Shown: positions 56,643-64,000 of the stretch, piece by piece
Numbering within the stretch: position 1 is the first letter of the stretch
How the letters are laid out: each line of letters starts with the position of its first letter
Source of the DNA: Notamacropus eugenii
Taxonomy: Eukaryota > Chordata > Mammalia > Diprotodontia > Macropodidae
Reading direction: 5' to 3'
Length of the DNA stretch: 64,000 nucleotides
Assembly: GCF_028372415.1 (NCBI RefSeq)
Contig: NC_092876.1
Location: 59,296,385-59,360,384, forward strand
Made by a program: the position numbers and the translations under genes
Notes under the pieces: generated by a model
Told to the model about the DNA's origin: nothing
What the model saw: only the letters and a program-made list of their open reading frames with translations
Databases searched by the model: none

Positions 56643-56706
56643 ATGTCCGATACAGACCTCGGCAGGAAGTGGGACCGGTGCTTGGCCGACACTGTCGTGA
56701 AGCTGG
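56643..56706 (+). CDS. MICOS10: MICOS10 coding exon 1 (partial gene)
   Basis: MICOS10 (MINOS1) is a small mitochondrial inner-membrane protein. As part of the MICOS complex it helps shape cristae junctions. Its known features are a short N-terminus and two glycine-rich transmembrane helices. The exon encodes MSDTDLGRKWDRCLADTVVKL plus the first base of the next codon. This matches the vertebrate N-terminus, and LGRKWDRCLAD is its most conserved soluble part. The ATG has A at -3, and an in-frame TGA lies upstream at 56580-56582, so the start is secure. The exon ends at a consensus donor (CTGG/GTAAGG, 56707) in phase 1. The membrane-segment exons are not in the window. No frameshift or stop is present. 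Expression is probably constitutive, given the CpG-island promoter. Confidence 0.94.
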
Positions 56707-57219
56707 GTAAGGGGCCGGGGCCGGGGCGACGGAAGGCGGCGAGCGCAGGCCCGGGTGAGGCGGGGGCGGCGCGGCCTGTGGGCGGGGACTGCAGGCCTGC
56801 AGCTAGGCCTGCGTGGGGCTGGAAGGGCCCTGGGACAGTCCCTGCCCTGCCGGAGACGTGCAAGCGCCCTCCCAGCCCCGAGCGCAGCCCGGTCTGGGTC
56901 CTCCGAGAGCGGCCCTCCCTCCGGCAATGTGTTCGGTGCCTGGCGGGGCCGGGCGCAGATCCGGTGCCAGCCTCTGCCCTCGGGCCATCGGGTCTAATGG
57001 AGAGAGCACGTGGGCGGGCGCGACGTGGGGCGGGCGGCCCCGGCGCCTGGGGGCAACTCGGGCTGAGGGGTGCCGAGGAGGGGGGCGGTTCTCTGGTGAT
57101 GACCTTCCCCGTCCTCCCTCTTGATCCCTGGGCAGCCTTCGCTTCTCCGGCCCCCTGCTCCTCCTCGACACTTTCCCCCTGGGTTTCTTGTGCCAGCGTT
57201 CTTTCCTCGGTCCCTGTGT

Positions 57220-57520
57220 CTTTGCCCTGGCTGCTTTGCCCGGAATGCTCTCTCCCCTCAACTGTGCCCCTGAGAATCTTTAATTTTCTTCAGAGCTCCA
57301 TTAGATGCCCTCTGCAGGAGACCTCTCTGGGCTTCCCCGCTGTCTGTTCGCTTTCCTTCCATCTGTTTTGTGCACTTTCTGTGCCTGTTTATAGACTTCA
57401 TTGCCTTCCTCAGTAGCTTGTAAGCTTCTGTCTATGTTTAAGACATTTCTTTGTGTCTCCAGCACTTAGCACAGCACAGAGTAGTACTAGCGCTTAATAA
57501 ATACTTATTGATTGATTGAC
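57220..57520 (+). mobile_element. L2 3' end
   Basis: ttgcccggaatgctctctcc, tttgtgtctccagcacttagc and cgcttaataaatacttattg. Confidence 0.88.
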
Positions 57521-57539
57521 CGATCCCGGAGATGAGTAC

Positions 57540-58470
57540 AGCTAAACCTAGAGTATCCAGATGGGAGATGGGACAGCAAGTAAGCCAGTGTGACTGGACC
57601 CAGGGTGTGTGGAGGGCGAGAATGTTTAGGAAGACTGAAAAGATTGGATGGCATCAGGTGGTGAAGAGCTTTCAATCCTAAGAAGTGTCGCATGTATTTC
57701 TTCTTGAGGTAATAAGGAGTTTATTGTTTGGGAAGGGGGGAAATGGCCAAACCTACATTTTAGGAAAATCACTGTGGTTGGTGCACGGAGGATAGATGGG
57801 AGTGGGGAGAGGTTTGAGACCATACAAATGGGAGGCTATCGCAAAAGTCCTTGGACTGTATGAGTGGAGAGGACATATATTTTAGAGATGTAGAGAGAAA
57901 CAACAAGATTTGACTGCTGATGGATGAGGAGAGTGATGAAGACTGGAGCATACCACCGAGGTTGTGAGCTTGGTTGACTGGAAGGACGGTGGGTCTCTCT
58001 GCTGTAACTGGGAAGTTTGAAAGAAGAGTGTGTTTATGGGGAAAGATGATAAGTTTTGTTTGATATGCCTGCCTGACTTTTAGTTTGAAATGTCTGCTAG
58101 GCTGTGGGTGATGTCCTTATTGGTCAGGAGAGACTAGGGCTGTATATATATAGGTCTGGGAATTGTCTGCATGGAGATGATAATGTTCCTTTCAAAGCAG
58201 ATGAAGTCACTAATTGAGAGAATGTAGTGAGATCAGAGAAGAGAATCCAGGACAGAAGTGTGGATGTGAAGTAGTTAAAGGAGACTGAGGTGCAGCTGGC
58301 AAACAGGTAAGAGGAGAATCAGCAAAGAGCAGGGTCATGCAAAACTTCAGATGAGAAAGTATCTGGGAGAAGGTGGTTGGCAGCATCAGGCTCCAGAGAG
58401 GACAAGCATGGTTGAGATGATGGAGGCTGTTAGGTTTGGCAGCTTTGGAGAGAGCAAGTTTAGTTGAGAA
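57540..58470 (-). mobile_element. L2 ORF2 fragment
   Basis: Antisense L2 in order: ggcatcaggtggtgaagagc, aggtaataaggagtttattg, aaaatcactgtggttgg, gagtggggagaggtttgag and gggaattgtctgcatggagatg. Minus-strand frames are ORF2 relics. Confidence 0.85.
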
Positions 58471-58479
58471 GCAACATGA

Positions 58480-58655
58480 TAAAGAACATAGAGAAGCAAA
58501 GTGGATTTTAGTGGAGAAGTCCGTGGATTTTAGGTACCTAGGCATCCTCATTTTAGTGATGGTGCTACTTAACTTGTGCCACCTTGGGCATATTTTCTCT
58601 TACACGATAAAAAGAGAAGGTTAAATTTGATGATCTTCCCTGGGTTCATTTTTAT
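58480..58655 (+). mobile_element. MIR variant with tail
   Basis: taacttgtgccaccttgggc, then gaaggttaaatttgatgatcttcc. Weak but ordered. Confidence 0.5.
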
Positions 58656-58661
58656 GATTGG

Positions 58662-59340
58662 TCGGTCAGTTAAACATTTATTAAGCATCTACCATGTGTC
58701 AGGGACTGGGTATACAAAGAAGGGCAAAAGACAACCCTTGCCCTCAAGAAGCTCATAGTCTAATGGGGGAGACAACATTCAAACAAGTCTATGAATGAGC
58801 GATGGCAGGATAAATAGGAAATAATCAAAAATGAAAGGTACATTAAGAAGGATTGGGAAAGATGTAGAAGACAGATTTTAGTTGGGATCTGTAGGAAGCC
58901 GGAGAAAGCCAGGAGGTAGAGATGAGGAGGAAGAGCCTTCTAGGCAGGAGGGACAGCTAAGGTTGGAGTTGGAGTGTTTTGTTTGAGGGACAGCAGGGAG
59001 GACAGTGTCCCTGAATTGAAGAGTAAGTGAGGTGTAAGGTGTAAGGTTTAAGAAGACCAGAAGGTTAGGGGAGAGGGCCAGATTATGAATGGCTTTGAAT
59101 GCTAGGCAGAATTTTATATTGGATTCTGGTGGTGATAGGGAACCATTGAAGTTTGTTGAGTAGGGATGTGGCTTGGTCAGATTTACTTTTTATGAATATC
59201 ACTTTGGTAACTAATTAGAGGATTATCTGGAGTGGGGAGAGACTTGTGGCAGGAAGCTATTACAAAAGTCCAGGCATGAGGTGATGGGAGTCTGCACCAG
59301 AGCAGTCCCAGTGTAAGAGAGGAGAAAGGGGGTAGATTGG
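58662..59340 (-). mobile_element. L2 fragment including 3' end
   Basis: Antisense L2 tail and ORF2: ttaaacatttattaagcatc, accatgtgtcagggactgg, ctcaagaagctcatagtcta, gattatgaatggctttgaat and gaaccattgaagtttgttgag. Confidence 0.92.
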
Positions 59341-59359
59341 AAAGCTGGTGCAAAGGTGA

Positions 59360-59485
59360 ATCAATAGGCCTTTGTAGTCCAGGGTGACACCCAATATGAG
59401 ACAGTGACTCTGTGCCAGAAACAGGACTTGAGCAGAAGGCCTCCTAATTCTAAAGGCCGAGCTTCTGTTCTTTATATGCTGCGCT
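59360..59485 (-). mobile_element. MIR fragment
   Basis: cagggtgacacccaatatg, gccagaaacaggacttgag and cttctgttctttatatgctg. Confidence 0.5.
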
Positions 59486-59509
59486 TCCTCTGTGGATAGT
59501 TTAGAGGTT

Positions 59510-60125
59510 TAAAATGACAGCAGAGTGTAGTGGGAAAAGTACTAGAATTTCATTAGCTCACCAAGCCTCTATTAAGTACCTGCTGTTTGCGCAGCAGAGG
59601 AGATATAAGTATAAATACAAAAGCAAAACAGTCTATGCCTTCAAGAAGTTGATATTTTCATCAGGAAGAAGAGTAAGAAAAACGGTATGCTCATAGATAA
59701 GTAAATACAAAATAGATAGAAGGTAGCAGTAAGAACTAAGGCAATCAGAAAAGGGCCCTTGAAGGCGGTAGCACCTGAGCTGTCCTGGGAAGGAAGCTCT
59801 CAGTTACCGGGTACAAAGAAGAGAATGGAGAAAGACAGACACAGAGAAGAACCTGTGCAAAGGCCTGGAGGCAGGAGATGGATTATACAAAGAATAGTAA
59901 GTAGGACGCGTTTGATTGGGGGACAGAGTGAGTGAGGTATGAAAAAAGTGATTAATCTGTGAAGATAGGCTGAAGGCGGATATGAAGAGCTTTCAGTGTC
60001 AGAGAGAGAGGAGTTAGTGTTTTATTGCATTAGCTAGACGGGTAGACAATGCTGTGTGTCAGGCATTGCACAGCACACTAGGGAGAAAAACATAAGGAAG
60101 CAAGACTGCCTCCCCACAAGGAACT
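59510..60125 (-). mobile_element. L2 fragments
   Basis: Two antisense pieces: 59560-60010 (cctctattaagtacctgctg, cttcaagaagttgatatttt, gcaaaggcctggaggcag) and 60050-60125 (gtgtcaggcattgcac, cacaaggaacttacattc). Confidence 0.8.
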
Positions 60126-60127
60126 TA

Positions 60128-61285
60128 CATTCCTTTGACTTGGAAGCTTTGGATTTTGATTATGACATTCCTGGGACATCTCTCTCTCTCCCTCCCCGGT
60201 TAACTGGTAGGTTCTATCTTTACTTTGACCTTTGGATCTAATAGATTTGGGCAGTTTTCCTTTGAAATTTTCATTTCACTTATATTTATTTCATTCTTGA
60301 AATGTTACGTCCAGACTTTTTTTTAATATAGCGGTTTTCAGGGAGTCTCATAATTCTTAAATTATTTCTTTGTTTCAAGTTATTTGCTTTTTATTTTGTT
60401 CTGATATTTCTTGTCCCATGGGGTCATTGATTTCTCTTTGGTCTATTTCCAGTTTTCAGGGAATTCATCCTCTAAGGTACTTAATTCTCCTTCCAGTTCT
60501 TTGCTTCAGAGTTTTTATTTCATTTTTATTTCTTGCTTCATTTCTTACAGATATTCTTGTAGTCCTTGCAGAAAGTTCTGTTTTTTCCTTTGTCTCTCTT
60601 TTGCAGCAAATTATTCTCTTTTTTGGAGATCACCAGATCTACAATAGTTTTTATAACTGGTTTGCATTTTCTTTGCTTTTACTCATGTCTCCAACTTTAG
60701 TTCCAGAATCAGAACTTTGTGCCAAGGCCAGTCTCTACCTCATGATTCAGTTTTGGACAAGGTACTGGTCCTGCATGACCTCATCAATTCCCCTAGGTTC
60801 CTGTGCTGATCTCCACCTCCCAAGATTAGACCTCTCTAGATCTGGATCTTCAGGAGCATCTTTGATGTCTTAAGACAGTGTTGGGGATGTCAGAACCTTG
60901 GGGTGTTCCCATCTGAGTGCTGTGACACCTTGATGATCACTGCCCACTGACATAGTCCCTCCCCAAGGCTCTCTGACTGTCCTGGGCTTTCTCTGAGTGA
61001 GCCCTCTCTTTTTGCTGCCCTCAGGAATAGAGCTTTACTGGTTCCACATGTCTCTCTGGGCAGTGCTGGCACTGGTTTTGTCCATGGTGCCCTTTACTGT
61101 GGCCTCAGGCTTCTGACCAACCTGCGATATACTTCTGACATAGAAGGAATCATTTACTATAATTTTTTAAATTGGATTTCTTGATCATTATTCCATCTGC
61201 TTGAGAGTTTTACTGGGATAGCTAGGTGGAAGCTGAGTGAAACTTAAGAGGAGCTGCCATCTTGCTTGAAAAACTACCATTCCTG
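60128..61285 (-). mobile_element. L1 5' part: ORF1 and 5' UTR
   Basis: ORF1 antisense (ggattttgattatgacattcc, gttttcagggagtctcataat, catggggtcattgatttctc) is followed by a 5' UTR that ends gaggagctgccatcttgcttg, the reverse of the ...CAAGATGGCAG L1 start. It resembles the old L1 at 2660-4105. Confidence 0.82.
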
Positions 61286-61289
61286 GCTG

Positions 61290-61400
61290 CCCTGCAGCTG
61301 AGTCCTAAAGAGTGACCTGAGGTGCTGAGAAGGCAAGTGATTAGTCTAGGCTTACACAGCAAATAGATATCAGAGGGTAGACTTAGACCCAGCTTTTTCT
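61290..61400 (-). mobile_element. MIR fragment
   Basis: gaggtgctgagaaggcaagtg, ttacacagcaaatagatatc and gtagacttagacccagc. Confidence 0.5.
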
Positions 61401-61404
61401 GTGA

Positions 61405-61560
61405 AGTTCACTGGAACAATAAAAATACCTACTGCCCATGTGACCCGAGGCAGGTCACTTAACCTTTCTGGGCTTCAGTTTCTTCATCTATAAAATGAAG
61501 GGTTAGGATGACATGACATAAGATACCTTCTAGCGCAGAATTGATAACCTTAATAAATTC
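61405..61560 (+). mobile_element. MIR variant with tail
   Basis: catgtgacccgaggcaggtc, acttaacctttctgggcttc, ttcatctataaaatgaaggg and aggatgacatgac-type tail. Confidence 0.8.
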
Positions 61561-61639
61561 CTTTCAGGAATGGCTTGGCAGTTAACAGGGATAGGAACTG
61601 GACTTGTGATTTCAGTGATACAAGAAACTCCTGGGTGAG

Positions 61640-61795
61640 GAAGATCCCTCCACCAGTTCTAGTTAGCACTTTCTGGTAATTTAAGTGTCAGAGAGTGGCC
61701 TGGGGTTCTTAGAGATGAAATGACTTGCCCAGGCTCACTCAGTCAACTTCCTACTTCTAAAGCCAGTTGTTTATCTGCCATGCACAGCTTCCTTT
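61640..61795 (-). mobile_element. MIR fragment
   Basis: gagatgaaatgacttgccc, aggctcactcagtcaac and ttatctgccatgcacagc. Confidence 0.55.
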
Positions 61796-61969
61796 AACCA
61801 ATGAAGACCTATTAGGATAATTCAGTTTTGAGTCCGAAGTAGAGAAGGACAGAGGCAGATACTTTAGGTGTTGAGAGTGCTGTAAGCCAAAGGCAGAAGC
61901 AGTGCAGTATTGTGGAACAGGATCTGAGAAAGTCAGGCAGATTAGAGGATCCAAAGTATCCTGCAGGTG

Positions 61970-62300
61970 AAGCACTTCTTCACCTTTTCAACTTTTCCTT
62001 CCCTTCCATCCCCCCCACCTCCCTCTACTCTGTCCTTCCAAATCCTGCTGAGTTTTCAAGGCTCAGCTTAGGACCTGTCTCCTCCTTTCTGAGGTTGTTT
62101 TGGCCCACATTGATCTTTCACCTCTTTGAATAGCTATTCCATTCACAGTGAAAACAGGAATTTTAGCTGGATGGTGTTGTGAGGTCCTTCTATCCTGTGT
62201 AACATTTACCTGTGTTTTATTGTAAATTGTCCATTGTGTATCCTTTAAGCATTCTCATTCATTTTTAATGTGGAGGGAATTAGTTTGTCTCTCTGGTTAC
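61970..62300 (+). mobile_element. L2 3' region
   Basis: gttttcaaggctcagcttagg, cctcctttctgaggttgtttt and cattgtgtatcctttaagc. Confidence 0.6.
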
Positions 62301-62369
62301 CACCCTTCTGCTGTCTTGAATACTAAGCAATCCAGGTTACCTACTGAGTCTTTCATAGACTTGTCATTC

Positions 62370-63125
62370 AGCAAGATTTGTATTTAATGGTACAAGGCAC
62401 TGTGCTAAGGGATTGAAGAGAAAAGCAAAAGCAACTCCTGTCCTCAAGAAGCTCCCATTCTAATTGGGGTGTGAATGAGTAGATATAGACAAAATGGATG
62501 GGCAGTGATCTCAAAGAGGAAGAGACTAGCAGCTGGGGAAAGGCTTCCTGCAGAAGGTTGCATTGGAGCTAAATCTTGAAGGAACCCAAGGGAACCAAGG
62601 AAGAGGTGAAGAGGGAGGGCTTTTGAGGAATGGTAGCAACCAGTACAGAGAATAAAGATTTCATCTTGGAAGTAGTATAGAGCCACTGGGATAGGGAGGT
62701 GACATCAGATCTGTACTTTAGGAAAAATACTTTGCCAGCTGAGTGTAGGGTGGATTGGAGTAGGGAGAGATTTGAGACCATTTAGAATACTATTGAAGTC
62801 TAGTCAAGAGATGGTAAGGGTCTGTCCTAGGGTGATGGATATGGGAGTGGAGAGAAGGAAAGGAAAAGTTAGAAATGTTAATATTTGGCAGTGGACTGGA
62901 TAGTGAGTGAGTGAATATAAGGAGTCTAAGTTGTGAGCCATAGTGTCTTGAGAATAATAGGGAATTTGAGAAATGGGGAGGATTTGGGGGGAAAGTGGAC
63001 TTCTATTTTGAACATGTTGAGTTTGAGGTGCCTACCAGATATCCAGAAATGTCCTAATGGCCATGACCTAAAGGTCATGTGGGATTGAAGCTCAGGAGAG
63101 ATAGTAGAATAAAACACACCATTCA
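62370..63125 (-). mobile_element. L2 fragment including 3' end
   Basis: Antisense L2: cagcaagatttgtatttaatgg, ctcaagaagctcccattcta, cttcctgcagaaggttgc, aaaatactttgccagctgag and catgttgagtttgaggtgcc. Confidence 0.9.
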
Positions 63126-63269
63126 CTTTTCAATAGAGAGATGATGAAGTTAAAATACAGAAAGAGGCATGCTTTTTTGGAAATAGCCAATGTGGGAATT
63201 TGTTTTGCGGGACTGTGTAGCTATGTATTAGGGGCTTTATTTTTTAGTGTGTGTGTATTTTTTTATTTG

Positions 63270-64000
63270 CTTAGTTGGGGGGGGTAGGAGGGACAGATTA
63301 ACTTTTTATTTTAATTTTTTTCAGTTTATTCATTTTTGGTTTTCAACATTCACTTCCATAAGTTTTCAATTTTCTCCCTCATCCCTCCCCAAGACAGCAT
63401 GCAATCTGATATGGGCTCTACACATTATTTTTTTTTTCTTCCCTTGTTTTTTTTTTAAATTTAATTTATTTGTTTTCAGTTTTCAACAGTTACTTCCTTA
63501 AGTCTTAAATTTTATCCCCCTCCCTGTCTTCTCCCTCCCTCCCCAAGATAGCATGCAATCTTATATGGGTTCTATGCCTATATTTTTATTAAACACATTT
63601 TCACGTTAGTCCTGTTGCATAGAAAAATTAAAACAAATGGGAGAAATCTCGAGAAAAACCAAAACAAGACAAAACATAGCACAAGAGAAAATAGTCTGCT
63701 TCATTCTGTATTCTGACCCCATAGTTCTTTCTCTGGATGTGGATGGCATTTTGCATCATGAGTCCTTTGGGAATGTTTTAGGTCCTTGCATTGCTGTGAA
63801 GGCACATGCATTCCTATTAAATACATTTTCACATTAGTCATGTTACATAGAAGAATTATAATGAACGGGAGAAACCCTGAGAAAGAAAAAAAAAGCAAAA
63901 AAGAAAATAGTCTGCTTAGCTCTGCATTCAGATTCCAGTTCTTTCTCTGGATGTGGATGGCATTTTACAACATGAGTCCTTTGGAATTGTTTTAGGTCCT
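63270..64000 (-). mobile_element. L1 3' UTR copies with tandem duplication
   Basis: A partial copy (63300-63430) is followed by a second (63455 on): gttttcaacagttacttcct, gatagcatgcaatcttatat and atagttctttctctggatgtgg. From about 63590 a 228-bp unit occurs twice (anchor cattttcac at 63596 and 63824). The element continues beyond the window. Confidence 0.88.

Larger units (their letters stand above)
56170..57110. promoter_or_regulatory. CpG island spanning the MICOS10 promoter
   Basis: This stretch is GC-rich with frequent CpG, in sharp contrast to the AT-rich surroundings. It contains no TATA box at a plausible distance, so it looks like a dispersed housekeeping-type promoter. Overlapping frames of 80-270 codons on both strands are shadows of open GC-rich sequence. 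Confidence 0.9.
56707..64000 (+). other. MICOS10: MICOS10 intron 1 (incomplete)
   Basis: No sequence encoding the glycine-rich second exon is found up to the window edge, so this region is inferred to be intron 1. It is filled with L2, MIR and L1 relics listed separately. Confidence 0.75.

Noticed and set aside
56559..57261. Long minus-strand frames (115-152 codons) across the CpG island
   Set aside because: Antisense shadows of GC-rich sequence: Pro/Arg-rich, no domain.
56601..57416. 271-codon frame through the MICOS10 exon
   Set aside because: It starts at a TTG and reads through the exon 1 donor into intron. Only 56643-56706 is coding.

Overview
This is nuclear DNA from a therian mammal, most likely a marsupial. 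The repeats point that way: tRNA-headed SINEs of the marsupial GGCAGCTAGGTGG type that end in a LINE-like tail, marsupial-type L1 ORF1/ORF2 fragments, ORF2-less (half-L1) elements, RTE and CR1/L3 LINE remnants, and many MIR and L2 copies. The species cannot be fixed from the sequence alone.

Only one protein-coding gene is supported. Coding exon 1 of MICOS10 (MINOS1, a MICOS subunit) lies at 56643-56706 on the plus strand inside a CpG island (about 56170-57110). It starts with MSDTDLGRKWDRCLADTVVKLG and ends at a clean GTAAGG donor. No exon 2 is visible, so 56707-64000 is read as intron 1. Everything upstream (1-56170) looks intergenic and repeat-built.

Layout: 1-2650, a minus-strand, internally deleted class I (gamma-type) endogenous retrovirus with LTR, tRNA-Pro-type primer site, gag start and a pol RNase H scrap; 2650-12570, old L1, L2, CR1/L3, MIR and SINE copies and a hAT-like palindromic element; 12575-15240, L1 ORF2 debris split by an ORF2-less L1 with target-site duplication (TSD); 15240-28600, MIR/L2/LTR-like relics and microsatellites; 28605-30360, a half-L1 fragment against an RTE reverse transcriptase remnant; 30450-30990, an unrecognised broken coding-like stretch; 31900-38300, L2, MIR and a non-LTR LINE 3' end; 38480-50640, a stack of minus-strand L1 copies in which two ORF2-less elements (42511-45656 and 46865-49748) sit inside older L1 ORF2; 50700-54600, L2/MIR/L1/SINE; 54730-56165, a roughly 1.4 kb minisatellite of about 42 units derived from a MIR-type SINE tail, which changes into a GC- and CpG-rich form as it meets the MICOS10 CpG island; 57220-64000, L2, MIR and L1 fragments in intron 1.

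The observations most worth following are the SINE-tail minisatellite and its sharp compositional change at the promoter, the ORF2-less L1 family with exact TSDs, and the deleted provirus. I found no new multi-gene system.
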